Positions 23,301 through 31,332 of a stretch of 64,000 bases of DNA are shown piece by piece. A program made the position numbers and the translations under genes. The notes below the pieces were generated by a model, which did no database searches, had not been told where the DNA came from, and saw only the letters and a list, made by a program, of their open reading frames with translations. This DNA is from Amphiura filiformis (Eukaryota > Echinodermata > Ophiuroidea > Amphilepidida > Amphiuridae), in assembly GCF_039555335.1 (NCBI RefSeq), contig NC_092631.1, forward strand, positions 2,170,001-2,234,000. Direction: 5' to 3'. How positions within the stretch are numbered: position 1 is the first letter of the stretch; each line of letters opens with the position of its first letter.

Positions 23301-24223
23301 TTTTCATAACGTTAAATATTTTGTGAATAACCTAGTGCACTTGTCAGTAATATATATACCATATGGGCTCCTTTGCCTTGGGGTAAATTTCACGTAAAAA
23401 TAGAGAGCTCCCTCTTCTGAAAATCCCAACAAGAATTAAGGATCCATGCCCTTATATGCTGGTAGATTTTTATGGTATTGCAGTTTTAACATGTGCCTAA
23501 AATCCCAGTTATGTCAGGGGAGCCCATATATGCACCATTAGGATAGTCAACATATGTCCTTACTATCAAGCACTTTTGAAAATTTTACTAGTCAGGCGCT
23601 TTACCAACATGAGCTAATGGGGTTGAAATACACATTTGCAGGTTTACTTGTTTGTATAACTATGTGTATCGATTATTTGCTCAAGACCCTTTACACTTTT
23701 TTGGATGGGGCTCTTCATGTTTGCATGTTTTAAAGGCGCTCGATATGCTAACTATAAAGTTTTTACGGTAGTACCAAAACACATCCTAGGCATGTTTGAT
23801 ATAAAATTGGATCGGTTGAGCCCATTTATTGGTCGAGCTATGAGTTTTAAAATATTGGACTCGACTACGTCTCGTCCAATATTTCACAACTCATAGCAAG
23901 ACCAATAAATATTGGGCGTAAAGCATCCAATTTTATCATTATTATGTTTTGGATCCAATATTATCACAACTTGGATCCATCAAAACATAATAATGATTAA
24001 AATTGCCTTGTCCATTATTTTCAGGTTTTCCTAACCTCTGACAAATCATATATTCACACTTTAATTTCTTAATGTTTGATTCCATTTGTTATATTTTACT
24101 TCAGGCAAACATAATGGGTGTGTGCAAGGTGTACGATACTTCACTTGCAGACCCAAGAGAGGAGTGTTTGTGCGTCCAGAAAGACTTGCTCAAGCCATCA
24201 GATCCAACACCTCGGGGAGATAA
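620..24223 (+). CDS. KIF13B: KIF13B / Khc-73-like kinesin-3, 3' part of gene (11 exons)
   Basis: Joined exons: 620-752, 1259-1502, 2453-2635, 3385-3509, 4780-4995, 6423-6476, 6835-7068, 8333-8395, 14450-14785, 21408-23097, 24105-24223. All junctions are GT...AG and phases match, giving 1,131 codons plus a TAA stop. Family members are plus-end kinesin motors that carry vesicle and membrane cargo; motor, FHA and coiled-coil parts would lie left of the window. Seen here in order: the conserved post-coil region of KIF13 proteins (RKIELNAEIHELSEQGEY, VQNSGTLP, SYQDDDLN, VPAPGSGIPGAPANWDPP, HSILPKEHG, ASWDSSIHD, VTYEIVSNIPK, GETYIEKYT), a Ser/Pro-rich linker, a 563-codon acidic tail, and a CAP-Gly domain with GKHNG and a closing RPERL. 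CAP-Gly is typical of KIF13B and Khc-73 and absent from KIF13A. The first base completes a codon begun in an exon outside the window. The family assignment is firm; exact orthology is inferred. Confidence 0.93.
1065..1220 (+). pseudogene. Two decayed partial copies of KIF13B exon b
   Basis: Segments starting near 1068 (CACAGGGCCATTCAAGG) and 1176 (TTAGTCCATGTCAAAATGG) match the acceptor and first part of the exon at 1259 (CACAGGGCCATTCGAGG; TTAGTCCGTGTCAAACCGG). Spacing is about 84 and 100 bp, so the exon start looks like the third unit of a local tandem array. The first copy has a TGA early in the corresponding frame, so neither copy is expected to be spliced in productively. Confidence 0.65.
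1259..1502 (+). CDS. KIF13B: KIF13B exon b
   Basis: Acceptor CACACAG ends at 1258 and donor GTAAAA starts at 1503. It encodes GHSRRILVRVKPVQNSGTLP, then SISVGS, then DSYQDDDLNRLRERWSEAL, closely matching KIF13 family sequence. It leaves one base for the next exon. The first 60 or so bases are repeated in decayed form just upstream (1065-1220). Confidence 0.9.
1868..2373. mobile_element. MITE-like foldback with nested hairpin
   Basis: Ends TACCGTATTCATTCCAATAA (1868-) and the imperfect inverse TTATTGGAACAAATACGGTA (ending 2373). Inside, GTTAGTGCGCCCTCA (about 1984-1998) pairs with TGAGGGCGCACTAAC (2039-2053). It lies wholly in an intron. Confidence 0.65.
2453..2635 (+). CDS. KIF13B: KIF13B exon c
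   Basis: Acceptor TTTAG ends at 2452, donor GGTAAG begins at 2636. Translation includes EREASLINQWVSLTEERNAV, VPAPGSGIPGAPANWDPP and METHIPVLFLDLN, highly conserved in KIF13A/B. Phase 1 on both sides. Confidence 0.93.
2800..2951 (+). repeat. SINE 3'-tail fragment
   Basis: It ends CACTATAAATCACTGCGC followed by a T run at about 2930-2951. The same tail closes the tRNA-derived SINE at 4370-4705. No A or B box is visible, so this is a truncated copy or a related element. Confidence 0.5.
3165..3300 (+). repeat. tRNA-derived SINE fragment
   Basis: A B-box-like GTTTGAATCCTGGGGGTGCC at about 3240-3260 follows a region resembling the A-box half (GTGTAGCTACATGCTGGGG). A pyrimidine-rich tail follows. 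It is too diverged to be a functional tRNA. Confidence 0.5.
3385..3509 (+). CDS. KIF13B: KIF13B exon d
   Basis: Acceptor TTTACAG ends at 3384, donor GTAAGT begins at 3510. Encodes ADDMGTSGVMEGM...HSILPKEHGTKMFSLPIV...KYYEKD. A nearly identical copy without usable splice sites follows at 3560-3686. Confidence 0.92.
3560..3686 (+). pseudogene. Near-identical duplicate of KIF13B exon d, splice-dead
   Basis: The 127 bases match 3393-3519 with only two visible differences, both G to T. One changes AAGYHS to AAVYHS. The other changes the donor from GATGTAAGT to GATTTAAGT, removing the GT. The copy starts after the original acceptor, so it also has no AG acceptor. It is intronic in the present gene. 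Confidence 0.85.
4370..4705 (+). repeat. tRNA-derived SINE, full-length-looking
   Basis: The head has an A box (GTTAGCTCAATCG, about 4373) and a B box (GGTTCGAACCC, about 4420), the split promoter of RNA polymerase III. A 250-base body follows, ending CGCACTATAAATCACTGCGC and a T/C-rich tail at about 4660-4710. The tRNA-like head does not fold as an intact tRNA gene by eye. Confidence 0.8.
4780..4995 (+). CDS. KIF13B: KIF13B exon e
   Basis: Acceptor TTTTCAG ends at 4779, donor GTGAGT at 4996. Encodes VCAVASWDSSIHDSQHLNRV, then NERIYLIIKAVVQLSHPAMM and ELVVRKRVCVNIYKKQGFTS, one of the best-conserved blocks of the KIF13 stalk. Phase 0 at both ends. Confidence 0.94.
5154..5921. mobile_element. 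MITE with terminal inverted repeats, AT-rich
   Basis: Left end TACAGCTCAACTGATCATAC and right end inverse of TACAGCTCAACTTACTGTAC, continuing as ACTTTTCC. The interior is AT-rich with no coding potential. It lies in a KIF13B intron. Confidence 0.65.
6423..6476 (+). CDS. KIF13B: KIF13B exon f (54-bp exon)
   Basis: Eighteen in-frame codons, DSVPACGVTYEIVSNIPK, between TTTCCAG and GTAAGG. The SCGVTYEIVSNIPK-type motif follows the KIKRR/KKKIGR block in KIF13 proteins, so this small exon is secure. Confidence 0.92.
6835..7068 (+). CDS. KIF13B: KIF13B exon g
   Basis: Acceptor TTGCAG ends at 6834, donor GTGAGT at 7069. Encodes ASEDPEDRESLALMAASGAE, then DGETYIEKYTKGVSAVESIL and ALDRLRQEVVIKEKLA, then a basic RGRPLRKTTSVPNIS stretch. 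The ETYIEKYT and LALDRLRQ motifs are KIF13 signatures. Confidence 0.93.
7496..7819. mobile_element. MITE with poly-C tracts
   Basis: Left end GGGGGCTGGCATTTTTTTCG and right end GAAGAAAATGCCAGCCTCC are inverse. The interior has repeated AAAATTTTATGACCCCCC-like motifs including a run of about ten C. Confidence 0.7.
8333..8395 (+). CDS. KIF13B: KIF13B exon h (63-bp exon)
   Basis: Twenty-one codons, GAMSRSIDTSRSMDGLDEDF then R, between TTGCAG and GTAAGT, phase 0. A Ser/Arg-rich linker segment. Flanked upstream by a long AT-rich intron and downstream by an MITE at 8536. Confidence 0.82.
8536..8907. mobile_element. 372-bp MITE with TTAA target duplication
   Basis: AGGAACACTCCTGCAATCAC at the left is inverted at the right (GTGATTGCAGGAGTGTTCCT). 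TTAA lies at 8532-8535 and 8908-8911. The arms extend inward with CAAACTCATATTGACC and its inverse. TTAA duplication is typical of piggyBac-type insertion. Confidence 0.8.
8974..9093. repeat. Palindromic repeat family copy 1
   Basis: ACTATTCCAGTTGAAATTC at the left pairs with GGATTTCAACTGGAATAG at the right. Short copy of the family seen best at 13,224-13,405. Confidence 0.8.
10307..10489. repeat. Palindromic repeat family copy 2
   Basis: Arms contain CATACACCCCCAATGGAAGA / TCTTCCATAGGGGTGATGTA and CTCCTACAGGGAGTGTGAGT / CTACACCCCCTGTGTGGGAG. A near-complete two-armed hairpin in an intron. Confidence 0.8.
10971..11225. mobile_element. MITE, same family as 38,153-38,455
   Basis: Left TAGGCACAATGTAATTTGG and an inverse end near 11,225. 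Internal ACCGATGGCTCTTTCTATCA pairs with AGAAAGATTTATCGGTACC. The same arrangement recurs downstream of the first receptor exon. Confidence 0.6.
11611..12264. mobile_element. 654-bp MITE with TTAA target duplication
   Basis: Flanked by TTAA at 11,607-11,610 and 12,265-12,268. Arms carry GAATACGAAGAATG / CATTCTTCGTATTC and, further in, AATTGAAAATTTTGACCTTT with its inverse. A second, diverged copy lies at about 50,950-51,475. Confidence 0.85.
12531..12894. repeat. Palindromic repeat family copy 3, with insert
   Basis: GGGCTATTCCAGTTAAAATC at the left and GATTTCAACTGCAATAG at the right. About 200 unrelated bases (about 12,600-12,800) interrupt the copy. Confidence 0.7.
13224..13405. repeat. 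Palindromic repeat family copy 4 (reference copy)
   Basis: It starts GGGCTATTCCTGTTGAAATC and ends GATTTCAACTGGAATAGCCC. The arms pair through CACCCCCCATGGAAGACATG and CTCCCACACAGGGAGTG. About 180 bp; nearly the whole copy folds on itself. Confidence 0.85.
14450..14785 (+). CDS. KIF13B: KIF13B exon i, Ser/Pro-rich linker
   Basis: Acceptor AACACAG ends at 14449 after a very long pyrimidine-rich tract (about 14,320-14,440). Donor GTGAGT starts at 14786. The 112 codons include LMRSESLRNLSPTHSPGQSS, KPPRPRSLVIAEL and many SP sites. Local GC is higher than in the flanking introns. The other frame of this stretch is open only as a shadow. Confidence 0.85.
16320..16745. mobile_element. MITE with long inverted ends
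   Basis: Left arm TTATAATGAAAGACGAAGAT continuing AAAAAGACTAGTTTGCGTCT and GACGTCA. The right arm is the inverse (TGACGTCAGACGCAAACTAG, then TCTTTTTATCG). The interior holds a GC-richer patch without an open frame. Confidence 0.75.
17778..18824 (+). mobile_element. Tc1/mariner-like element with DUF4817-type transposase remnant
   Basis: Flanked by TA at 17,776-17,777 and 18,825-18,826. The inverted ends run about 200 bp (CAGGCTGAGTCAAAAAGAAG at the left, inverse at the right). Between them 18,143-18,478 codes for an N-terminal transposase helix-turn-helix fragment: KYHETKSPTELQHLF, then RNRQPEASGRPRTARS. That matches the DUF4817 type found in invertebrate transposases. The catalytic domain is missing, so it cannot be autonomous. 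Confidence 0.82.
18143..18478 (+). pseudogene. Truncated transposase N-terminus (DUF4817-like)
   Basis: The open frame continues from upstream. Recognisable part: KSPTELQHLFRVHFPTANRV ... KLNVHGTLRNRQPEASGRPR TARS..NIARVRHALQQD, as in the HTH region of these transposases. It stops at 18,476-18,478 before any DDE/DDD residues. Confidence 0.7.
19278..19543. repeat. Palindromic repeat family copy 5
   Basis: Variant with 'ATTCCATTTAAAATCCACAC' ends and 'CCCCTGTGGAAGAT' arms. Its right half (about 19,497-19,548) is essentially identical to the right half of the copy at 24,682-24,960, indicating recent spread or conversion. Confidence 0.8.
20310..20972. mobile_element. MITE with second MITE nested inside
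   Basis: Outer ends CATCTATAGACAATTTTTG / ATTGTCTATAGATG, with paired TTTGGCCTCACTTTCAG-type arms. Nested element about 20,598-20,819, starting CAGGGTTATAGCTAGG and ending GGTAGCTACAACCCTG. Confidence 0.75.
21201..21345. repeat. Long near-perfect hairpin 60 bp upstream of KIF13B exon j
   Basis: CGTTGTTTGGCAGGAAAAAA at the left pairs with TTTTTCCTGCCCAACG at the right, and CTGAACATGTTTAAA pairs with TTTAAACATGTTCAG. Stem about 65 bp with a short loop; a small foldback element. Confidence 0.8.
21408..23097 (+). CDS. KIF13B: KIF13B exon j, acidic repetitive tail and start of CAP-Gly
   Basis: Acceptor TTTCAG ends at 21407, donor GGTAAG begins at 23098. The 563 codons are rich in D, E, S and N and lack hydrophobic segments. 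From about 22,195 to 22,780 a degenerate unit of about 35-45 residues recurs, centred on an xNGxD-x-SPPSxPIK core. The last 40 codons (from 22,977, WLEVGASVIVGNKRRG) begin the CAP-Gly domain. Such a long single acidic exon is unusual and probably lineage-specific. Confidence 0.93.
23127..23444 (+). repeat. 166-bp tandem duplication in last KIF13B intron
   Basis: 23,127-23,292 and 23,293 onward read the same, from ATAAGTGATATTTTCATAAC to AACAAGAATTAAGGAT, without a visible mismatch over about 150 bases. A second event duplicated ATATTAAGGATAT at the join. Confidence 0.9.
23800..23995. repeat. Two adjacent hairpins
   Basis: First: ATAAAATTGGAT and ATTGGTC / GACCAAT with AAATATTGGAC / GTCCAATATTT. 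Second: CATTATTATGTTTTGGATCC pairs with GGATCCATCAAAACATAATAATG. Confidence 0.7.
24105..24223 (+). CDS. KIF13B: KIF13B terminal exon, CAP-Gly end and stop
   Basis: Acceptor TACTTCAG ends at 24104. With the base carried over, it reads GKHNGCVQGVRYFTCRPKRG then VFVRPERLAQAIRSNTSGR and TAA at 24221-24223. GKHNG is the GKNDG-type tubulin/EEY-binding motif of CAP-Gly domains, here split by the intron after its first glycine. Confidence 0.95.
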
Positions 24224-24626
24224 ACTGCCAATATGACAACAACGTTGGCTACCTGTTCCTGTGCACTTGGATGCGATATATATAGATGCCGACAGATGTT
24301 CTCAAGAAATCAGATACTGTGTAGTGGGATTTTGTTTTTTTTTGTGTGGATTTTGCCATTTTGAGCAGTTTTGGGGTTAGTTTTATTCATGGCTTCAAAG
24401 ACCTACACTTTTTATTTACACTTAGGAGTAAAAATATTTTGGCTGGCTTTTAAATTTGTAGTTCTGAAATTAACAATGATATAGCAGCAGCAACAAACAA
24501 AAACCTTTTTCAAAAACATGGCTCAGTTTGGGGTAATAGAATATAAAAATATATTTAGAATATAAAATTTATATGTAGAATATAAAAAAAGGCTGCAAAA
24601 TATTTATTATACCAAAAAATCGCAGA

Positions 24627-24632
24627 AATAAA
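24627..24632 (+). terminator. Possible polyadenylation signal of KIF13B (proximal)
   Basis: AATAAA about 400 bases past the stop. No strong GT-rich element follows closely, so its use is uncertain. Confidence 0.3.
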
Positions 24633-24681
24633 ATCTCACAAAAAATGTCCTGCTATACAGTAATGACCTAATGACAGAAAT

Positions 24682-24960
24682 GGGCAATTCCATTATAAAT
24701 CCACACTCCCCCTGTGGAAGATTTAGCCAAAGTCTTTCACAGAGGGAGTATGAGTTTTGAATACAATAGACAATTGGGTAACTTCCATTTGAAATACTCA
24801 CTCCAGTTGTATAAGATATAGGTAAAGCCATACCCCAGGGGGAGTATGGGTTTCAAAATGATTAACCCTGACTAATTACATTTGAAAAACATACACCATC
24901 TATGGAAGATATTTCCAAAATCTTCCACAGGGGTAGTGTGGATTTTAAATGGAATAGCCC
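24682..24960. repeat. Palindromic repeat family copy 6
   Basis: Starts GGGCAATTCCATTATAAATC and ends GATTTTAAATGGAATAGCCC, with several CCTGTGGAAGATTT-type arms. Near-identical right half to copy 5. Confidence 0.8.
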
Positions 24961-25512
24961 AATGCTGTTACCAACCGATGCAAAGCCCCAGAACGTTGTG
25001 AATTTCTTGAGGGATGGACTCCAACCATAGGACATTATATATGTGACACGATCAAGAGGAATGAGTCGGATGTCGTTAACATTAATTTTGAGATATTGCC
25101 AAAGAAAGTGTTAAAATTCTTTTGTTTTCTATTGTTTTCAGCGATTGATAAAGTGACATAACTTTCCAAAGAAAAGTCGTATCAACTTGGGGTTTTCAGT
25201 TTCTGAAAGCTCTAAATGTCCTCTTTAGAAATACAGGTAAAACTAATTTTCGACCAGGGTCGGCATGTGACTCATTCCCCTTGATCATGTCACATATATA
25301 CTTCAAGATGACATTACCATTCTCCAAAAATGGTCAAGTTATCAGTGGCCATATCAATAACAGACAATAAATCACCTTTACGGTAAATCCCGAGACCTTT
25401 GCGATTGAATCCCTGATGATGTATCATTGATGCGTACATCTCCAGTCCGCACATTATGCGCATATCTTCACTGTGAAATTTGATGTGCTTGGTGAAGATA
25501 TGCACATACACA

Positions 25513-25790
25513 GACTATTACAGATGATTCACAAACAGTCAAAAGTCTCAGCATTACCCGATAATGAGAGCCGAGCGTTCCATGAAGTGCAACAGACGAA
25601 ACAGCTTCGGACATACTGCATATTTTTGAGTCACGAAGACATGCAACTCTTTATCACATATCACATATACGCAAAGGCACGCAACGCTGGTGTGATTGTT
25701 AGACATGCACAATGGAATGCTCAGCCCTCACGAATATGCGAGAATTCACAGCATACAAAGCACAGGGTTGTTCCCTGTTGATATATAGTC
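25513..25790. repeat. Dispersed 280-bp repeat, copy A
   Basis: It shares order and wording with 29,534-29,822: CAAACAGTC..AAGTCTCAGCAT, GCGTTCCATGAAGTG, GACGAAAC, GTTAGACATGCAC, CATACAAAGCACAGGG. A TATAGTCTGTG end resembles an inverse of the start. The short open frame here is not conserved in the second copy. Confidence 0.75.
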
Positions 25791-26156
25791 TGTGTGGACA
25801 TCAGTGATATGTTATCAGGGATTCAATCACAAAGGCTTGAGGAGGAATTTTCCAAAATGGTCTGTCACTTAACTGTAAACTTATTAAAGGGTTTCCCTTA
25901 CATTTTACATCTAGAATTAGTGCCCTGGGTAAGTACAAAAGTATGCAATGTTTTAACAGATTTTATCACATTATGCTGGAAATTGTTTTGTTCAAGATTG
26001 ATTAAGCCACACACAGGAACAAAAGATCTTTGTTATTTCATTCAAATTCTAACATGAAATGATAGTTATGGTTGACAAGCCTTTGACAATCATTTTTCGC
26101 TTCTTTCCTGAGTTTACAGAACCCGGACTCTGTGTAGCCTGTGTGTAATGCAATGT

Positions 26157-26330
26157 GCTATTCCAGTTGAAATCCATACACCCCCTATGGAAGATATGAC
26201 CTTATTCTTCCATACATTTTCAAATGGGGTTACCTGAATGGGAGACTCCATTTTAAATCTACACCCCCTGTGTGGGAGATTGGGGTCATGTCTTTAATCG
26301 GGGGTGTATGGATTATACCTGGAATAGCCC
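26157..26330. repeat. Palindromic repeat family copy 7
   Basis: GCTATTCCAGTTGAAATCCA at the left and GGATTATACCTGGAATAGCC at the right, with CACCCCCTATGGAAGATATG arms. Confidence 0.8.
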
Positions 26331-26488
26331 AAAAATATATGCCATATTGGATTGTCACTCAAGTTGCCCCTGTGGGTCAAAAAACTTGAAAACTTGACCA
26401 AATTTAGAATTGACTTTGACCTGTTTTAGGCTAAAATGAGTGCACAATTTTTGTGCATTTTTTATGCACCTATCCCAGCAATTCTATT

Positions 26489-27170
26489 GGGCAATTCCAT
26501 TTAAAATCCACACACCCCTTGTGGAAGATTTCAGTGCCAACTCAATAAGCTAATTCGATAATTCAGAGCAGAGTGCATTGTGGGTAATATTCTTGGACAG
26601 TCTTGGGGATATAATAACACAATCCTCCCATAGACGGCTGTGGGAATGGACTTTGACTGATCAGAAATGCCTGTGATTTCATTTGTCATTTACAACTTTG
26701 GTACTTCCAAGGTAGGTTCTAACTATCTTTGTTTGTTATATAAAAGTTCTATGGGGACAATCAGACCCAACAACTGGCAAAAAAAATTTTAAAAATGTTT
26801 TTTTGTTTGTCACCATTGAATTACTGTGTGAGGCCTGGCTGTGATATCCCTACAGACTTTTACCCACAATGCACTGATTTGCACTCTGTTCTGAATTATC
26901 GAACTTGCTTATTCCAGTTGCATTTTATGATGAATCCAGCTGGAAGTATTTGCTAGCTTTATGTAATAATCCAGCTGAAAATTGTTGAATTTTGCACAAT
27001 TTGTCTTAAAATTACACAATTTTGTTTGAAATTCCAAAATCTTCCACATCTTTTCCACTTTTTATTGATGAAAATGGTTGGATGTGGAATAGTAACTTTA
27101 AGTGTCTAATTTGGTTGGAATTAAATCTTCCAAAGTGGGGGGGGGGGGTGGTTTTCAATTGGAATAGCCT
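26489..27170. repeat. Palindromic family copy 8, split by another foldback
   Basis: Starts GGGCAATTCCATTTAAAATC and ends TTCAATTGGAATAGCC. At 26,543-26,912 it is interrupted by an inverted repeat (TCGATAATTCAGAGCAGAGT, then GCATTGTGGGTA, inverted at the right). A run of ten or more G lies at about 27,137-27,148. Confidence 0.65.
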
Positions 27171-27363
27171 ATTAGCGGGTCAGTAGGACAATTGTACAAC
27201 TAAATTCCTAAAAAAATGCATAATACCAGATCAAGGGTTAATGTTAGAGTAATTTTATTTTTAATTCAGACTTTTATTTCAGTATTGTTGCCATGGTTTT
27301 TTTTTTATGGATGAGTCACCAAATTACATTTTAAAATATTTTAAATCACAAGTTTATCAAATA

Positions 27364-27576
27364 AAGAGCTTAGTTGCAAACTGAATTATGTCGATTTTAT
27401 ACCAACATAAGAAAAATGTGTTTTTAAAGGCAATACTCCAATGCACAGGATCCAGTAACAAGCAAAGTTTGTTCTTATTATTTATTTTTGAATTAATGTT
27501 TTTTATCTTAAATTTGTTTTGCCATTTTTGGTGTGGGGCTGTGTGCTTAGCTAACTTGGTTTGCAACTAAACTCTT
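27364..27576. mobile_element. Small foldback element
   Basis: AAGAGCTTAGTTGCAAAC at the left and GTTTGCAACTAAACTCTT at the right, about 210 bp apart, with partially paired AT-rich arms. Confidence 0.7.
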
Positions 27577-29384
27577 CAAGTGCAGAAGGTCATAACACTC
27601 TTGCTTTGAAAATGTTTTAATCTGGAATTATGTTTTTGTTACAGTACTACATGTGTATGTATGTAAATTTTAATTATTGTAATATAAAATGGGTCTATTT
27701 TGTATTATTTTAACTAGAATTCTTGGATTTTTCTGTGTATATGGACTGGCAAATATTATAATGAACAAAGAGAAAAAGTCTGCTTACAACCCTCACAAGC
27801 ATATAATATCGCCACACTGCAATTTTTTAATACTAATCCACAAAAATTATCAAGAGTTAATCTATTTTGTGTATTTAGAATTTGGAAATAATATTGGCTG
27901 AATAAAAACACAAAGTTGTTCACAATGACACCTTGGGGATGCTAGTACAGAACAGATACACTCCAAAATCCAAGATGTTCTTCGGCACAAATATCATAAC
28001 AAATAGCTTTACGGTTCATTTCGGTTGATGGAAATTGAAAAGGGTATGTAGCCTATCCCACAATTTAAAAGGGTATGTATTTACGACTAATAATGTTTGT
28101 TGGTCAAATTGTCCAAATATTAAAATATGACTTTTATTGCCAGTTAGGACTAACTAAAGGATTAGGATTTAGCTATGTTTCATTTGGCAAAAGGAGATAA
28201 TATTTTTTTAATTCCAAAAAATAAATAGTGCTGTATTTTTTGGAATAGTGATGAGTAAGCACATTCAGTTCAGTTATTAAATAAAAAGTAATGAAAACTA
28301 AGTCCAACACTTGAAACATCACAATATGTCTGTTTCAGCCTTTCCATGCAGTTTCAATATTTGTTTTTCATTAAAAGACTTTGCCCAGTTTATTGTGATC
28401 AAGTTGTAGGGCCAAATCTGTTTTCTAAATTAAACGTCATTATAAATATTAAAATGAGGATTTTTGATGAAGATGTCCAATTTTATCACATACATGTACT
28501 ATTTCCACCTTGGTTGGATGACCTTTGACCCTCACTCCGCACCTGTGATATTTCATGTCAGTATTCCAACCCTTTTGGAAACTAGAACCAAAAATACGTA
28601 TTTTTTGTATTACACACATTTTATTACAAAATACAAACATGGAATCTCATGATTCCCATCATTTATCTGCTGTGTAGATTTTTTTTAAATTATCAGAACC
28701 CTTGATTCGCACAAATCTTGTTTGGTGTTTGTGGATTCATGCCAAATTTTAACCCTGCAATTTCTGACAAGTTGTAATACGCATTTCTGACTTCATCATT
28801 TTAACAACTGGTGCTGTTTCAAATCTACCAAGATCTTTACCCACTTGAGATAGTTGCATCAGTTTCATTTATGTAATCATAGAATGCAGCAGTTTCATTC
28901 ATTTAATCATAGAAAAGGCATAATTGCAAATGACAAAATAGCCAAATAAAGGTGAAATTTTTTGACAAGTGGGTATGTACAATTAAAGGAGGGTGGTCCT
29001 ATTTCACCACATGCAATTTCCATTTTGGCTGAATGACCTTGAATTGCACTCACTACCCTAAGGAGTTATAATCAGCTATTTCAATCACTTTTGATAGGAG
29101 AACTTTGCTGCATCTTGTCTTAAGTTGAGAGTAACGCCATGTTGGATTTTGTAGAGATGAAAGTCTTCCGGAAATTCCCTTTCGGAAATGTGTCAACAAC
29201 AAAAATCCGGAAAGCCCCTGTGTGAAAAATAAGTGGTTTACAAAACTGAAAGCATATGTTAGCCCTAATATTGCACAAGGTCAATGAAACAAATATGGGC
29301 TCTCCAATAATTCCAAAATCTGTGGAGATAAAGTGGTGGTGAGGCTTTTGTTTGGACCATCCTTCTTTAGAGGGTGACAACAAA

Positions 29385-29522
29385 TTCCATTTGAGATTCA
29401 CACCCCCTGTGGAAGATAAGTTTGTTGATGTATATTGTATTGGATCTTGAATGGCAAGAACATGGTAGGAATTCCAAATTCTTCCTTGAGGATGTGAGGT
29501 TTTCAAATGCAAAAGCCTATTG
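29385..29522. repeat. Palindromic repeat family copy 9 (diverged)
   Basis: ATTCCATTTGAGATTCACAC and CCCCTGTGGAAGATAAG at the left, with a decayed right end (TTTCAAATGCAAAAGCCTAT). Last recognised member; I saw none to the right. Confidence 0.6.
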
Positions 29523-29533
29523 TGAGTTGACCT

Positions 29534-29822
29534 CACAGACTACTACAGACAAACCACAAACAGTCAAAGTCTCAGCATCACCTGATAATGAGGGCTGATC
29601 GTTCCATGAAGTGTGACAGACGAAACGTCTTCATCATACAGCATATTTTTACGGTCTTTTGCGTAAATCCGAAGACACGCAATGCTCTATCAGTATCACT
29701 TATACGTGAATGTTAGACATGCACTACCAAATGATCGGCCCTCATGAATTTGCGAAACTTCACTGCATACAAAGCACAGGGACTTGGACTGGTTGTAGTT
29801 CATCTGTGGTAGTCTGTGGTTA
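29534..29822. repeat. Dispersed 280-bp repeat, copy B
   Basis: Matches 25,513-25,790. The ends CAGACTACTACAGAC and inverse GTGGTAGTCTG suggest a short-TIR element. Confidence 0.75.
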
Positions 29823-30522
29823 TCCTATTCATAACTGACATTTTTTGTCTCTAATTATGTGTCATTGCATTGACCTGAACAAGAAAATACAAAAATTGGC
29901 TTAAAAAAAAAGGTTCCAGGTAAGATAGGATCAATGTTCATTAGATGTAGGAAAATGACACTATCCAATAGATAATATTTGTTTTCTTATCATGAAAATC
30001 CATGAAACCATCATAAAAAAAACCACCTTCAAATTTGACACGCATAATTTTGAAGCATTCCCAATATCTTTGGTAATATTTCCAAGACAGGTTGCGGATA
30101 ACCAAATTTCGCAATCTAATTATAGTAAGTAGATAAAAAGATTTAAGGAAAGACTACTGAAATTGAATTATGGCAATACAGCCATTCCCACAGATATGAA
30201 GTAGACTAGCACAAGACTCTTATTACACAATGGGTTGTATACTTATGTCAAAATAGCCAAAAATTGAATTATTACTATTTGTTGATTGTAGATATAATTT
30301 AAAAAAAGTACTTGTAAATATTATTTGATGAAATGAAATACTTGAATACCAATTATTGCAACCATATTTAATGTAGGGACTTGTGCAGATATTATACAGA
30401 ATTATGAAGTGTATACATTTTTGGGTAGGTTGTTATTATTGTGTAATCTACCAACAAATATTGTTTGTATAGGCAAAATTGGAATATTAATAAATATGAA
30501 ACTATGGAGCTGATTTTATAGA

Positions 30523-30528
30523 AATAAA
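30523..30528 (+). terminator. Possible distal polyadenylation signal
   Basis: AATAAA followed at once by a GT-rich stretch (GTTTTTGTGTGG...TTTGTGAATGAGTTGGTG), the usual layout of a cleavage site. If used by KIF13B, the 3' UTR would be 6.3 kb and include the palindromic repeats. No transcript evidence is available. Confidence 0.3.
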
Positions 30529-30870
30529 AGTTTTTGTGTGGATTTATATTTGTGAATGAGTTGGTGATATGAAGGAAAATAAGGGCTAAGGGATGAAATC
30601 AAAACTTGATCGCCGGTTCCGTTCGTTTTTTTAAATTTTTTATTTGATAATGAAGAAGGAGGTGGCCTATATGCTTCACCCTAGCAGGGCGTCTCTCTCA
30701 ATATTTTCATATGCCAGTTTGCTCGAGCCCCAATCACGCCGTTTTTTATTTGTTTAGAATAATAGAAACCGGATGGTACTGCCAATCAATCGCCAGTCAA
30801 GTTTTGATTTCATCCATAAGAGCTTTGCTTGTTTTTTATTTCTTACTATTTTTTCTTCCTTTTAACTATA

Positions 30871-31332
30871 AGGCCAAGAAAACAATGTTTGCTTGCCCTC
30901 CAGTGGGATTTTTGGGGTGGCTCGGTCGGTCAGGGAAAAAAAAAATTAATGACTCACTACTGAATAGACAGACCTGTAGGCAATGAACATTGGTCATGTG
31001 GAAAGATACATCAATACTTCACTTCAGGCCTTCAGTATGCAAGATACACCATAGAAATTGATTCAATTAGAACGCCTCCATACTTGCAGGCATAAGTCGA
31101 CAAGTTTATTGGAAACATTGATCCATAAATGTTATAATGAGATTACAGTAATGATTTTCTTAAGAAAAATGTTGTTGGCCAAATTTAGCTTTGAAATGAA
31201 ATTTAGATACAGAAAAAATAATTTAAAAAATTAAAATTATAAACTAAACAAAAAAATTTGAAAGGGCTGACCCTGATTTTGGCCAATTTGGGGTCGGTTG
31301 GTGCAGGGCAAGCAAACAATTTTTTTTGGCCT
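30871..31332. mobile_element. MITE, ends AGGCCAAGAAAACAATGTTTG
   Basis: The left end and GTTTGCTTGCCCT are inverted at the right (AGGGCAAGCAAAC ... TTTTTTGGCCT). A related element lies before the fourth receptor exon (51,775-52,395). Confidence 0.7.

Noticed and set aside
25473-25781. 102-codon open frame
   Set aside because: Inside the dispersed 280-bp repeat; the second copy at 29,534 does not keep the frame.
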